DNA of 64,000 bases from Goodfellowiella coeruleoviolacea. GTDB lineage: Bacteria; Actinomycetota; Actinomycetes; Mycobacteriales; Pseudonocardiaceae. The position numbers were made by a program, and so were the translations under genes. Where the stretch lies: positions 62,001 through 126,000 of the forward strand of contig NZ_JAMTCK010000017.1 in the NCBI RefSeq assembly GCF_024171785.1. The letters are read 5' to 3'. This document shows positions 25,125 through 35,353 of the stretch, one piece after another (the stretch's first letter is position 1; the number at the start of each line of letters is the position of its first letter). The notes under the pieces were generated by a model, which worked only from the letters and a program-made list of their open reading frames with translations, had not been told where the DNA came from and did not search any database.

Positions 25125-27914
25125 GTGAGCAGGCGAGACGAGCGTCGCACACGAATCAAGCAGGCCTTCGCCGAGTTCCGCGTGGCCGTGGCGGCGGCGC
25201 TGGGCTCGGCGGCCAGACAGCACCACCGGGTGGCCGTGGCGCGGGCCAAGGACATGTTCGAGCTGATGCTCCGGCGGGCCGGCATCGACGCGGCGCTGCG
25301 CGATCCCGCCCTGGCCAAGGCACTGCACAACCCGGTGCTGACCGACCGGCTCGGCAAGGCGCTCGACGACCGCGAGGAGATCTTCGCCGAGTGGACCTCG
25401 GCCGGCCCCGACCAGCTGATCAGCCTGGTTGACCAGGCCGCCCCCGGCACGGCCAGCGCGCCGTGGGAGTCCTGGCTGGGCCAGCCGGGCACGGCCGACG
25501 GCAGCGCGGCCATCCCGGAGCTGTGGCGGATCGGCACCGCGGTGGTGGACAGCGCGCCCAAGCACCAGCCGTTCCCGGTCGCGGTGCCCCTGCTCGACCA
25601 GGCGCACCTGCACGTGTCCTCGACGGTGGACAGCCGCGCGCTGGCCGAGACGCTGGTGGAGAACCTGCTGCTGCGGGTGCTCAGCTACTTCCAGCCGGGC
25701 CTGGTGCACGTGCACGTGTGGGACACCGGCCAGCTCACCGGGTCACTGCCCGGCCTGTACCCGCTGACCAGGGCCGGCCTGCTCACCGTGCACGACCCGG
25801 CGCGGCTGCACGAGCTGCTCGACGAGCTGTCCGAGCACATCCGGCGCATCCACACCAACATGCTGGTGGAGGGGCACACCTCGCTGCGGGCGGCGGCCGG
25901 CGCGGGCACCAGGCGCACCGAGCCGTGGCGGATCGCCGTGCTGTTCGGCAACCGCTCCGCGCTCAAGGAGGAGTTGCAGCAGAAGCTCCAGCGGGTCGCC
26001 CGCAACGGCCTGGCCTGCGGTATCCAGCTGGTCATCGTGGACATCCCGGTCACCGTGAACAGCCCGGGGGAAACCGTGCTGCTCGCCGACGACCAGACCG
26101 CGCGGTGCACGATGACCGGCCGGCACGCCACCGTGACGCTGGACCCGGCGCTGCCCCGCACCCGGGTGCCCCGGGCGTGCGCGGCGATCGCCGAGGCGCT
26201 GGAGGAGCGGCGGTCCCGGCTGGGCACGTTCGCCGACCTGCTGCCCGGCCAGCTGTGGACGGAGACCTCGGCGGCCGGGGTGAGCACACCGGTCGGTTAC
26301 CGGGACGGCGAGCCGGTGCTGCTGCACCTGGGCGACGCGTCACCGCACGCGCTGGTGGGCGGGCCGAGCGGGTCGGGCAAGACGAACTTCCTCTACGCCA
26401 TGCTGGCCGGGCTCACCGCCCGCTACGGGCCGGACGAGCTGGAGCTGTACCTGCTCGACTTCAAGGAGGGCGTGTCCTTCGCCCAGTTCACCCCGGGCCG
26501 CAAGGACCCGAGCTGGCTGCCGCACGCGCGGCTGGTCGGGGTGAACGTGAACACCGACCGCGAGTTCGGCGTGGCCCTGCTGCGGTTCCTGGCCGAGGAG
26601 ATGCGCCGCCGGGCGGACGCGGCCAAGCGCCACGAGGTGACCAAGCTGGAGGAACTGCGGGCCGAGGACCCGGACGGCCGGTGGCCGCGGATCGTGGCGG
26701 TGATCGACGAGTTCCAGTTCCTGTTCGCCGAGCGGGACGCGGTGACCAGCCAGGCGACCGCGCTGCTGGAGGACGTGGCGCGGCGCGGCCGGTCCCAGGG
26801 CATCCACCTGGTGCTGGCCAGCCAGGACGTGGCCAGCATCGAGTCGTTCTGGCTGCGGCCGGCCATCTTCGAGCAGTTCATCGTGCGGGTGGCGCTGCCC
26901 AAGTCGCGCAAGGTGCTGGTCGAGGTGCACAACGACGCCGCGATCAACCTGCCCCGCTGGCACGCGGTGGTCAACCACGAGTCCGGGGTGCGCCAGGGCA
27001 ACGAGATCGCCCGCATCCCGGACGCCACCAGCCGGGGCACCTTCGACGAGTTGCAGCACCGGCTGTGGCGGCAGCGGCCGGCCGAGCTGACCAGCCCCCG
27101 GCTGTTCGACGGCAGCATCACCCCGGCGCTGGACGACATGGCCGACTTCCGGGCGCTGCGGCCCGGCCCGGCCGTGCCGGTGGCGCTGCTCGGCCAGGTC
27201 ATCGACGTGGCGTCCAGCGCGGTGCGGGTGCGGATGGAGCGCGCGCCCGGCCGCAACATCGCGGCCATCGGGTCGGTGGTGGCCGAGGCCGCGGCCACCA
27301 TCGGCGGTGCGGTGCTGTCGCTGGCCGCGCAGCACGAGCCGGGCGAGGCGCGGTTCACCCTGGCCTGTCTGGTGGACGCGGCCCACCCGTGGGTGGACCA
27401 GGTGGCCAAGCGGCTGCGCTCGGCCGGCCACGAGCCCCAGCTGGTGCGGCTGGAGGACGTCAAGGCGCTGCTGGCCGACCTGGCCGGCGAGCTGACCGGA
27501 CGGCTGACCGGGGAGCGGGTGTCCCAGCCGCAGCCGCACTACCTGGCGTTGTACGGGGTGGACGCGGCGCACGCCATCCTGGAGGAGAAGGACCCGAAGA
27601 CCCGACGCTCGGGTCTGGACGACCTGCGCACGGTGCTGCGGCACGGCCCGGAGAACCGAACACACGTGCTCGGCTGGTGGCGCGGGGTGAACCGGTTGAA
27701 GGCGAGCATGCCGATCGGCTCGACCGACGATCTCGGGCCGTGGGTGGCCTTTGACGTGCAGGGGTCCGAGTTGGGCTCGCTGGTGCCCGGCGCGCCGGTG
27801 AACTGGTCGCCGCGCCCGCACCGGGGGCTGTTCTTCGACCGGTTCGAGCACGCCCGGCCGCAGGTGGTGATCCCTTTCGACTTCGGTGACGAGGTCGGCG
27901 GGGACGGCGGGTGA
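25125..27914 (+). CDS. FtsK/SpoIIIE-domain ATPase
   Basis: A 929-residue protein from GTG 25125. Residues 1-390 are mainly helical and then alpha/beta, without clear membrane segments. The FtsK/SpoIIIE ATPase core begins near 395: Walker A GGPSGSGKTNF near 411, ELYLLDFKEGVSF near 445, Walker B IVAVIDEF near 523, ARRGRSQGIHLVLASQD near 548. A C-terminal region (650-929) lacks a second Walker A. Type VII EccC proteins have three ATPase domains and two N-terminal membrane helices, so this is a reduced relative. It probably drives DNA or protein movement for the two small helical proteins next door. Confidence 0.85.
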   Translation: MSRRDERRTRIKQAFAEFRVAVAAALGSAARQHHRVAVARAKDMFELMLRRAGIDAALRDPALAKALHNPVLTDRLGKALDDREEIFAEWTSAGPDQLISLVDQAAPGTASAPWESWLGQPGTADGSAAIPELWRIGTAVVDSAPKHQPFPVAVPLLDQAHLHVSSTVDSRALAETLVENLLLRVLSYFQPGLVHVHVWDTGQLTGSLPGLYPLTRAGLLTVHDPARLHELLDELSEHIRRIHTNMLVEGHTSLRAAAGAGTRRTEPWRIAVLFGNRSALKEELQQKLQRVARNGLACGIQLVIVDIPVTVNSPGETVLLADDQTARCTMTGRHATVTLDPALPRTRVPRACAAIAEALEERRSRLGTFADLLPGQLWTETSAAGVSTPVGYRDGEPVLLHLGDASPHALVGGPSGSGKTNFLYAMLAGLTARYGPDELELYLLDFKEGVSFAQFTPGRKDPSWLPHARLVGVNVNTDREFGVALLRFLAEEMRRRADAAKRHEVTKLEELRAEDPDGRWPRIVAVIDEFQFLFAERDAVTSQATALLEDVARRGRSQGIHLVLASQDVASIESFWLRPAIFEQFIVRVALPKSRKVLVEVHNDAAINLPRWHAVVNHESGVRQGNEIARIPDATSRGTFDELQHRLWRQRPAELTSPRLFDGSITPALDDMADFRALRPGPAVPVALLGQVIDVASSAVRVRMERAPGRNIAAIGSVVAEAAATIGGAVLSLAAQHEPGEARFTLACLVDAAHPWVDQVAKRLRSAGHEPQLVRLEDVKALLADLAGELTGRLTGERVSQPQPHYLALYGVDAAHAILEEKDPKTRRSGLDDLRTVLRHGPENRTHVLGWWRGVNRLKASMPIGSTDDLGPWVAFDVQGSELGSLVPGAPVNWSPRPHRGLFFDRFEHARPQVVIPFDFGDEVGGDGG

Positions 27915-27990
27915 GCAGGCCCGGCGAACAGGGCGGGTGAGCACGGGGCGTGCGGACGCGGTTCGTGGCGGCGGCGGAGACGGAGGGTCG

Positions 27991-28452
27991 ATGAGCACCG
28001 ACAGCACCGGCAGCGCTGGTAGCGGTGACAGCGCTGGTAGCGGCGGCAGCGGCGAGGTCGTCGCGGACGCGGGCGAGTGGCCGAGGCAGCAGCCGGTGTC
28101 CGCGGTGGAGCGGTACAAGGAGATCACCGGGCTGGCCACCGAGGCGGTGGAGCGGATGCGCCAGCAGGACCGGGAGCGCGCCGCCGAACTGGAGCGCGAG
28201 CTGGTGGAGTCGCAGGGCTGGATGGCCCAGATCGCCGAGCAGGAGCGGGTGGTGCAGCTGGGGGCGCGGCTGCACTGGGAGGCCGCGGTCAAGGCGCTGT
28301 GGAACGAGCGGTGGCTGGAGATGACCCCGATGCCGACGCCGAACCGGTCCGTGCCCGAGCACGACCAGCTGCACTTCGACGCCGAGGTCGAGCGCACGTT
28401 CCAGAACCTGGAGGCGGCGTTGCAGCGGCGGGGCCTGCTGCGCCGCAAGTAG
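27991..28452 (+). CDS. Coiled-coil protein of FtsK locus
   Basis: A 153-residue protein from ATG 27991 (GTG 27937 would add 18 residues). The first 25 residues are a Gly/Ser tract. A long charged helix follows (ERYKEITGLATEAVERMRQQ... ELERELVESQ, residues 40-85), then a short C-terminal domain ending FQNLEAALQRRGLLRRK. It lies 76 bases after the ATPase gene on the same strand and likely belongs to the same operon. No family is recognised. Confidence 0.65.
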   Translation: MSTDSTGSAGSGDSAGSGGSGEVVADAGEWPRQQPVSAVERYKEITGLATEAVERMRQQDRERAAELERELVESQGWMAQIAEQERVVQLGARLHWEAAVKALWNERWLEMTPMPTPNRSVPEHDQLHFDAEVERTFQNLEAALQRRGLLRRK

Positions 28453-28603
28453 GCAGACGGTCACAGCTCGTGGCGCATCCCTGACGCTCAGTCGCCGACC
28501 AGCGGGAACAAGGGGTCCGGTGCACGCTGTTGTACGAGCCAGGTGCCAGAATACGGCACGTTGTAGTCTCGTATATCAGCCCGGAGCATTGGAGGACACC
28601 CCG

Positions 28604-29614
<1,011 letters not shown>

Positions 29615-29758
29615 GCATCGCCACAGCTCGTGGTGTGGTCGGTGGGCGGCACCGGATGCGGCCCTAGGCTCGTGACCATGTCCGGGTACCGCCACACCGA
29701 CTCGACCAGCCGAGGTCGGCGACCGTGGCTCCCGTCCCATGCCGCCGAGGAGAGCCCC

Positions 29759-31441
29759 ATGACCACTCCGCTGCCCGCCGGTTCGCTGCGCGCCACCTCG
29801 TTGAACGCGGCGCGCCGGAGGACGGAGTTGGCCGCGGTCGCCGACGGTGCCGTGCTGGACGTGCTGGTGGTGGGCGGCGGCGTGGTCGGGGCCGGGGTGG
29901 CGCTGGACGCCGCGTCCCGTGGCCTGTCCGTGTGCCTGGTCGAGGCCAGGGACATCGGGTTCGGCACCTCGCGGTGGTCCGGCAACGTGGTGCACGGCGG
30001 GTTGCGGCACCTGATCAACGGTGATTTCGCGCTGGCCCGGCTCAACGCGGTGGAGCGCAACGTGCTGATGACCAGGACCGCGCCGCACCTGGTGCACGCG
30101 CTGCCCACGCTCTACCCGCAGTACCAGGTCAAACTCGGCCGCAGCGGCCCGACCCCGGCCGAGGTGGCGGTCGCGGCCGGGCTGCGCGCCGAGGACGCGC
30201 TGCGTCGGCTGGCCCGCACACCCGCGGCGGTGCTGCCCCCGCCACGGCACGTGCCCACGGCCGAGGCGCTGGCGCTGGTGCCCGGCCTGCGCGCCACCGA
30301 GTTGCGCGGCGGCACCCTCTCCTTCGCCGGCCAGCTCGTCGACGACGCCCGGCTGGTGTGCGCGCTGGCCAGGACCGCGGCCGGGTTCGGCGCGCGGGTG
30401 CTCACCCGGGTGCGCGCCACCCGCCTGCACGGCGACGGCGCCGACGTGGTGGACGAGCTGACCGGCAGCGCGTTCTCGGTGCGGGCGCACGCGGTGGTCA
30501 ACGCCACCGGCGTGTGGGCCAACGAGTTGCAGGAGTCGGTGCGGCTGCGCCACTGGCTGGGCACCTACCTGGTGCTGGACGCCGAGGTGGTCGGCCTGGC
30601 CGGCACCGCGCTGGCCACCACGGCGGTCGTGGCCAAGCGGCCCAAGCTGGTGTCGCTGACCCCGCAGCAGGACGGCCTGGTGTACCTGGGCATGGCCGAC
30701 CAGTCCGTGGACTACCGCGACCGCCCGGTGCCCGAGACCCCGGAGCCACCACAGTCCGATGTGGACTTCCTGCTGGACGTGGGTTCGTCCATGTTGGACC
30801 GTCGACTGCGGCGCGAGCACGTGCTCCGCGCGTTCGCCGGGATCGGCGCCCGGCTGGACACCCCCACCAGGGCCCCGGACGGCGGCTGGCCGGGCCGGCA
30901 GGCGGCCAGCCGCGCGGCCGAGTGGTTCGGCACCCAGGTGGGCGGCCGGGTGAGCAGCCGCGCGGGCGGCCGCGGCCACCGCGTGGTGACCGGGCCGGAC
31001 GGGGTGGTCACCGTGCTCGGCGGCGAGCTGACCACCTACCGGCGGATGGCCGAGGACGCGGTGGACACCGCCATCGAGGCGCGCCAGCTGGCCGCCGGTC
31101 CGTCGCGCACCACGGACATCCCGCTGGTGGGCGCCGGCCACCAGAGCCAACTGTCCACTGTGGATGCTCCGGCGCGCCTGGTGGCCCGCTACGGCATGGA
31201 GGCCGGCCGGATCGCCGCACTGGCCGAACTGGACCCGGACATGGCCGACCCGGTCGGCGGGCGCGGCGGGATCACCGCGGCCGAGGTGGTCTGGGCGGTG
31301 CGCCACGAGGGCGCGCTCAGCGCCGAGGACGTGCTGGACCGGCGCACCCGGATCGGCCTGGTGGCCGCCGACCGCGCCGAGGCCGAACCCGAGGTGGCCG
31401 AACTGGTGGCCAAGTCGCTGGACGGCCTGCTGGCCACCTGA
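29759..31441 (+). CDS. glpD: Glycerol-3-phosphate dehydrogenase (FAD)
   Basis: A 560-residue protein from ATG 29759. The FAD-binding motif VVGGGVVGAGVALDAASRG is near residue 38, followed by GFGTSRWSGNVVHGGLRHL, the substrate-proximal segment of the GlpA/GlpD family. A second conserved stretch is AVVNATGVWAN near 243. The C-terminal domain with GGELTTYRRMAEDAVD near 420 and the terminal cap (AEVVWAVRHEGALSAEDVLDRRTRIGL) is the DAO_C region. It oxidises glycerol-3-phosphate to dihydroxyacetone phosphate and passes electrons to the quinone pool at the membrane. It stands alone, without glycerol kinase or permease. Confidence 0.9.
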   Translation: MTTPLPAGSLRATSLNAARRRTELAAVADGAVLDVLVVGGGVVGAGVALDAASRGLSVCLVEARDIGFGTSRWSGNVVHGGLRHLINGDFALARLNAVERNVLMTRTAPHLVHALPTLYPQYQVKLGRSGPTPAEVAVAAGLRAEDALRRLARTPAAVLPPPRHVPTAEALALVPGLRATELRGGTLSFAGQLVDDARLVCALARTAAGFGARVLTRVRATRLHGDGADVVDELTGSAFSVRAHAVVNATGVWANELQESVRLRHWLGTYLVLDAEVVGLAGTALATTAVVAKRPKLVSLTPQQDGLVYLGMADQSVDYRDRPVPETPEPPQSDVDFLLDVGSSMLDRRLRREHVLRAFAGIGARLDTPTRAPDGGWPGRQAASRAAEWFGTQVGGRVSSRAGGRGHRVVTGPDGVVTVLGGELTTYRRMAEDAVDTAIEARQLAAGPSRTTDIPLVGAGHQSQLSTVDAPARLVARYGMEAGRIAALAELDPDMADPVGGRGGITAAEVVWAVRHEGALSAEDVLDRRTRIGLVAADRAEAEPEVAELVAKSLDGLLAT

Positions 31442-31519
31442 GCCCGGACCCGGGTCCGGTTGGTCCGGTGTGCTGCCTGGGTGCTGTCCTCGGTCGACAC
31501 CGGAGCGCGGCGTCGACGG

Positions 31520-32548
31520 CTACCGGCTGAGTGCGTTGTTGGCGATGAGCGCGGTGGCGGTGTCGATGATGGTCTGCTCGGTGGGGCGCGGAAGCCAGCC
31601 GAGCTGGGTGCGGGCCTTGCCGCTGTCGACGAGTCTTGTCCGGCCCAACTCGGCGCGCAGCATCGCCATCCGCGGGTTCAGGCGGGCGAGGAGCTTGACG
31701 ATGAGGTCGGGCATGGTGCGCGTGGGCACCCTGGCGGCTTCGTCCGGGAGCTTCTCGCGCAGGACCCGGGCGATGTCTCGGTACCACCAGAAGTCGCCCG
31801 ACCCGAGGAAGCGCTGACCTGCGGCGGCTGGGCTGGTCATGGCGAGTATGTGCAGTTCGGCGATGTCACGGACGTCGACGATGTTCCACCCGACGTTCGG
31901 CACGGCGGGGATCTCCCGGGTGAGCAGGCGGCGGATGACCTCGATCGTTCCCGGTCTGATCGACGCGCCGAGCATGGGGCCCTGCATGAACGTCGGCAGG
32001 ACGGCGGTCAGTTCGAGCCCGGTCGCGGCGGCGAGATCCCACGCGTCGCGCTCGGCGAGGATCTTGGAGTCGGGGTACGCGCGATGCGGGGTGCCGGCGG
32101 GCGCGGTCCACACCGCTTCAGTCGCGGCCGTGGCCGAGTCGCCGGTGTCGGCCGTGACGCCCGAGGAGGTCAACACGGCGCGCTTCACCCCGGCGCGGGC
32201 GGCGGCGCCCAGGACGCGACGGGTGCCCTCGCGGGCGGTGGTGATGAGGTCCCCGTCGGAGCTGAAGGGCGTCGGCGACGCGGTGTGCAGCACGTAGTCG
32301 ACACCCGTGACCGCCTGGTCCCAGCCGTCGTCGCGAAGGAGGTCAACGGCCGCGAACTCGACGGCCCCGGCCGCCGGCCCACCTGCCTGCTCGCCCACGG
32401 CGGCGCGCACCTGCTCCGCCTTGTCGAGGCCGCGCACGGTGGTGCGCACCCGGTAGCCGCGCTGGAGCAGGCCCGAGATCACCCAACCGGCCAGGTAACC
32501 CGTTCCACCCGTGACGAGCACTGTCTCGCCGGCATGTTCGTCGCTCAT
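31520..32548 (-). CDS. NAD(P)-dependent reductase, dihydroflavonol-reductase-like
   Basis: A 342-residue extended SDR from ATG 32548. The motifs are VTGGTGYLAGWVISGLLQRGY near residue 12, DYVLHTASP near 83, TSSGVT near 125, and YPDSK near 157 (YxxxK with Tyr/Lys). The overall pattern follows bacterial aldehyde reductases of the DFR/cinnamoyl-CoA reductase type. It is divergent from the MarR gene at 32605; the 56-base gap contains TCATTGA words repeated in direct and near-inverted order that could be the operator. Confidence 0.87.
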   Translation of the reverse strand: MSDEHAGETVLVTGGTGYLAGWVISGLLQRGYRVRTTVRGLDKAEQVRAAVGEQAGGPAAGAVEFAAVDLLRDDGWDQAVTGVDYVLHTASPTPFSSDGDLITTAREGTRRVLGAAARAGVKRAVLTSSGVTADTGDSATAATEAVWTAPAGTPHRAYPDSKILAERDAWDLAAATGLELTAVLPTFMQGPMLGASIRPGTIEVIRRLLTREIPAVPNVGWNIVDVRDIAELHILAMTSPAAAGQRFLGSGDFWWYRDIARVLREKLPDEAARVPTRTMPDLIVKLLARLNPRMAMLRAELGRTRLVDSGKARTQLGWLPRPTEQTIIDTATALIANNALSR

Positions 32549-32604
32549 TTACTCCACCACATTCATTGAGTTTCTCATTGATATGAGGAGCGTATCATCG
32601 CTTC

Positions 32605-33081
32605 GTGACCGTTGACCGTGACGTGGACGCCCTGGCGACGCACCGCGCGGACGTCGAGCGGAAGGCCGAGATCGTCCGTGTTCTCGTGGAGGTGGGAAAC
32701 GCGGCGGACGCGGTCGTGGCCCAAGTCCTCGGCGAGTTCGGCGTGCCGGCCTCCGTGGCCGGCGCGCTGTGGGCACTCGCTCCGGGAACCGAGCCGCCGA
32801 CGATGCGGGAGGTGGCGGCCCGGCTGCGCTGCGACCCCTCCACGGTCAGCCTCGTCGCCGACAAACTCCAGGCCACCGGACTCGTCGCCCGCCAGCCCCA
32901 CCCCGCCGACGGCCGCAAGCGCACCCTGGCCCTGACCGAACGCGGACACGAACTCTGGGCTGCGCTCCGAACCCGCCTGCACGCCTCCGGCCTCTTCACC
33001 GGCCTCGACGCGGAGGAACAGGGCACCCTGCTCACACTGCTCAGGAAAATGCGACCGCCGCAGAGCCCGTACTCAGGATGA
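32605..33081 (+). CDS. MarR-family transcriptional regulator
   Basis: A 158-residue protein from GTG 32605. The winged helix is at residues 70-110: MREVAARLRCDPSTVSLVADKLQATGLV, then the wing RQPHPADGRKRTLALTERG. The N-terminal and C-terminal helices are consistent with MarR dimers. It is divergently arranged with the reductase at 31520 and probably represses it. Confidence 0.87.
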   Translation: MTVDRDVDALATHRADVERKAEIVRVLVEVGNAADAVVAQVLGEFGVPASVAGALWALAPGTEPPTMREVAARLRCDPSTVSLVADKLQATGLVARQPHPADGRKRTLALTERGHELWAALRTRLHASGLFTGLDAEEQGTLLTLLRKMRPPQSPYSG

Positions 33082-33155
33082 ACCCACCGCGTTCTCGTGG
33101 TGGGTGACGGATCGGCTGCGCCGCCACCACCACCGCGGGTGGCGCAGGCGCTTCC

Positions 33156-33356
33156 TCAGCACGTGGCGCCCCGCAGGGGCAGGACGATGGTGGCGCACTC
33201 GTCGTAGTCCTCGTCCGCGACCTCCGCCGGCCAGTCCAGCCGCAGCCGACGCCCCTCGGCCCGCATGCGCGCGAGCAGGCGGGACACGGTCACCCCGGCG
33301 GCGCCGAGCGAGTCGCACCGGTGCCGCCCGCCGTCCACCCCGTTCACAGCCGCCAC
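33156..33356 (-). CDS. Small hypothetical protein, last gene of the cysteine-rich run
   Basis: A 66-residue protein from GTG 33356, overlapping the stop of the preceding gene by 13 bases, so it is translationally coupled. The sequence (SRLLARMRAEGRRLRLDWPAEVADEDYDECATIVLP) is acidic in its second half and ends GATC. It has too few cysteines for a zinc site by itself. No function is known. It is the seventh and last gene of a run transcribed away from the XRE gene at 35354. Confidence 0.55.
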   Translation of the reverse strand: MAAVNGVDGGRHRCDSLGAAGVTVSRLLARMRAEGRRLRLDWPAEVADEDYDECATIVLPLRGATC

Positions 33357-33571
33357 TGCGCGTCCTCCGCCTGCGTGGCGACGAAAACCCAGCAACTGGT
33401 GCAGGGCAGGCCACGAAGCGCGACCTCGACGGAGTCGTCGACGCCGAGGGTGGCACCGCACACCGCCCCGATCAGCCCGTGCCCGTCCCCGGCGGCGTGC
33501 TCGGGAGCCACCGCGTGCAGCAGGCTGTCCACGTCCCACCGCCGCCACAGGTAGTCCGCGGTCCGCGTCAT
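33344..33571 (-). CDS. Small cysteine-containing hypothetical protein
   Basis: A 75-residue protein starting at ATG 33571, with its ATGA start overlapping the previous stop. It has Cys in AVCGAT and LPCTSCWVFV, forming a plausible zinc ribbon with His residues nearby (LLHAVAPEH, DGHG). Genes of this kind occur in clusters beside XRE/DUF397 pairs in Pseudonocardiaceae. Function unknown. Confidence 0.6.
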   Translation of the reverse strand: MTRTADYLWRRWDVDSLLHAVAPEHAAGDGHGLIGAVCGATLGVDDSVEVALRGLPCTSCWVFVATQAEDAQWRL

Positions 33572-33840
33572 CGCTGGACCTGCTGCCGCGACTCGGTCTG
33601 CCGCTGGCCGGGCACCCGGTACTGGTGCTCCACACAGGACACATGCGTGTAGTCGCGTGCCCGCTCGTAGCAAACCGAACACGTTGCCCACAGCCATTCC
33701 TGTTTGGACGGTTCACCGTGAGACCGGGTCACCGGGTGGCAGCACAACGTTTCCCCGCTCTCACCAGGCTGGAGTTCCCCGGGAATCGCGTGCCGACCAC
33801 CGTCCACCGGCCACCAACGAAACGTGCGCCGCACGGTCAT
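33568..33840 (-). CDS. Zinc-finger-like hypothetical protein
   Basis: A 90-residue protein from ATG 33840. The pattern RRTFRWWPVDGGRHAI, GETLCC, EWLWATCSVCYERA is the one seen in short actinomycete proteins often annotated zinc finger protein: a CxxC knuckle at residues 54-57, paired with the upstream CC/H. It overlaps both neighbours by four bases (ATGA), so it is part of a tightly coupled operon. It could bind DNA or a protein partner; nothing here decides. Confidence 0.65.
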   Translation of the reverse strand: MTVRRTFRWWPVDGGRHAIPGELQPGESGETLCCHPVTRSHGEPSKQEWLWATCSVCYERARDYTHVSCVEHQYRVPGQRQTESRQQVQR

Positions 33841-34046
33841 GGCCGCCCCCAGGTCATCGGCAACAACCGGACAGGTGCGGTGCTGGTGGGGCCGGGCGGC
33901 GCCGGCTGCTGCCGGTGCAACGCCCGATCCCCAGGACCCGTGCCCGCGCACGCGGCGGCGACCACGAGAACCAACGCCAACACCAGGGCCACGCGAAGCA
34001 GCAGATCACTGGGCACGGCGGCCACCCCCGAACCCGTCACCCTCAC
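33837..34046 (-). CDS. Small membrane protein
   Basis: A 69-residue ORF from GTG 34046 (a second GTG two codons later is possible), overlapping the next gene by ATGA. A single strong hydrophobic helix (LLLRVALVLALVLVVAAACAG) occupies residues 15-35, followed by a Pro-rich tail. It may be a lipoprotein-like or bitopic protein. Support comes from the hydrophobic pattern and the exact stop/start overlaps rather than from homology. Confidence 0.5.
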   Translation of the reverse strand: MRVTGSGVAAVPSDLLLRVALVLALVLVVAAACAGTGPGDRALHRQQPAPPGPTSTAPVRLLPMTWGRP

Positions 34047-34052
34047 CTGGGT

Positions 34053-34502
34053 TCACCGCCAGGCCCCCATGTCCGGCACCAGCCCCCGCTCCGCGGCCTC
34101 CGTCAGGCACCGCCCGCACAACGGCCGGATCGGGAACGGCGTGATTCGGTTGGCCAGCACCGTGTAGTCACAGCCCAACGCCTGATACGTGGTGCGGGTG
34201 TGGTCGTTGACCACGGCGGCGGCGAACGCGTGACTGAAGTCGTTGCGGTGCCCGGTGGCCGGCCCGCTCCACCACACCACCCGCCCCTCCGCCACCAGCG
34301 GTCGAGGCGGTGGACCCGCCACCACCACGCACCGCGGACACACCTCCGCCGGCCGGTCAACACACACCTGATCGGTCAACCCCGTGCCGCACGCGGTCGA
34401 ATACACCACGTTCGGCGCGACCGTGTCGGTGGGGATGGCGTGGGCGTAGCGGTCGATCAGCGAGGCCCGCCACGTCCACGGCATGCTCGGTGGCTCGGTC
34501 AT
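34053..34502 (-). CDS. Cysteine-rich hypothetical protein
   Basis: A 149-residue protein from ATG 34502. Cys residues occur as STACGT, QVCVDRPAEVCPRC (CxxC near residue 55-58), and LCGRCLTEA (CxxC near 129-132), which suggests a zinc-binding module built from two knuckles. It overlaps the upstream gene by four bases. It resembles the other members of this run in organisation; the function is unknown. Confidence 0.6.
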   Translation of the reverse strand: MTEPPSMPWTWRASLIDRYAHAIPTDTVAPNVVYSTACGTGLTDQVCVDRPAEVCPRCVVVAGPPPRPLVAEGRVVWWSGPATGHRNDFSHAFAAAVVNDHTRTTYQALGCDYTVLANRITPFPIRPLCGRCLTEAAERGLVPDMGAWR

Positions 34503-34747
34503 CGCCCACGCCCCCACACCAGCGGGGCCGGCGGCCGGGACACGATGTGCCAGTGCTGGTCCTGGCCGCCGTGGCCGGCGCTGTGGCCGAGCGGGCAGAT
34601 CACCACGGTCAACCCGCGTCCGCGCAGGGCGGCCCAGCGTCGCCACCACCGCCCCCGACGTGTGGCCAACAGCCGGTCCAACGCGCACACCGCCCGCGCG
34701 TAGTCGGGATAGCTGGGACGCCCGCACCTGCCACGACCCGGTTTCAT
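34499..34747 (-). CDS. Small basic hypothetical protein
   Basis: An 82-residue protein from ATG 34747, rich in Arg and Trp (RRGRWWRRWAALRGRGLTVV) with a possible His/Cys pair in CPLGHSAGHGGQDQHWH. It overlaps both neighbours by four bases, so it is translated together with them. No family is recognised. Confidence 0.55.
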   Translation of the reverse strand: MKPGRGRCGRPSYPDYARAVCALDRLLATRRGRWWRRWAALRGRGLTVVICPLGHSAGHGGQDQHWHIVSRPPAPLVWGRGR

Positions 34748-35109
34748 GCCGCCTCCTGTCCGAAGTGGACGCTGACTGCGCGGTGGTGGCGGTGGGGCAG
34801 ACCGACCACCACCTCCCGGCCAGGACCCGGGGCGGTGACCCCGACCAGGGTTCGACGCCGCGCCGCGCGAGGCAGGGCAAGGCCCACCGGGCGCGGCTGC
34901 TCGCGTGTGGGGTGGTCGTCCAACGGAAACGCCGTGATCAGGTGCAGCCACAAACCACCCAGCGACAGCAGCCCGGCCAGACCCAACACGAGAAACACGA
35001 CCAGTTCCGTTGGCACATCCACCACCACTTCTGTCGGTAGCGGCAGCGAGACGGGAGCACGCTGCGACCGCCAGCCGCGCTCGACCACCCCACTGCCCGC
35101 CCGGCCCAT
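34744..35109 (-). CDS. Membrane protein, first gene of the cysteine-rich run
   Basis: Up to 121 residues from ATG 35109; a GTG start near 35019-35025 would give about 90 and is equally possible. One hydrophobic segment, ELVVFLVLGLAGLLSLGGLW, spans the membrane. The C-terminal part is basic. It leads the minus-strand run and is divergent from the XRE regulator gene at 35354, with a 244-base gap that should hold both promoters. Confidence 0.5.
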   Translation of the reverse strand: MGRAGSGVVERGWRSQRAPVSLPLPTEVVVDVPTELVVFLVLGLAGLLSLGGLWLHLITAFPLDDHPTREQPRPVGLALPRAARRRTLVGVTAPGPGREVVVGLPHRHHRAVSVHFGQEAA

Positions 35110-35353
35110 CTGGGACCGAGAGAGCTTGGGGAACGGCGGGCCAGCGACTTCACCGGACCTGACCCGCCACTCCTGTCGTCGGTGGCGGTGGCCGCCGGAG
35201 CCTTCGCACGACGGATGTTCCGGGTGCTGTGGCCTCCATCACCGACAGGCCAGAAGTTACACCAGAATTTCTGGTGGAAGTTCCGTCCGATCGAGTGATT
35301 CAGCCGAATGGAGGGTGGGTGCATGCGCCGGGCTGCTGGTGCAGACTGCCCGC

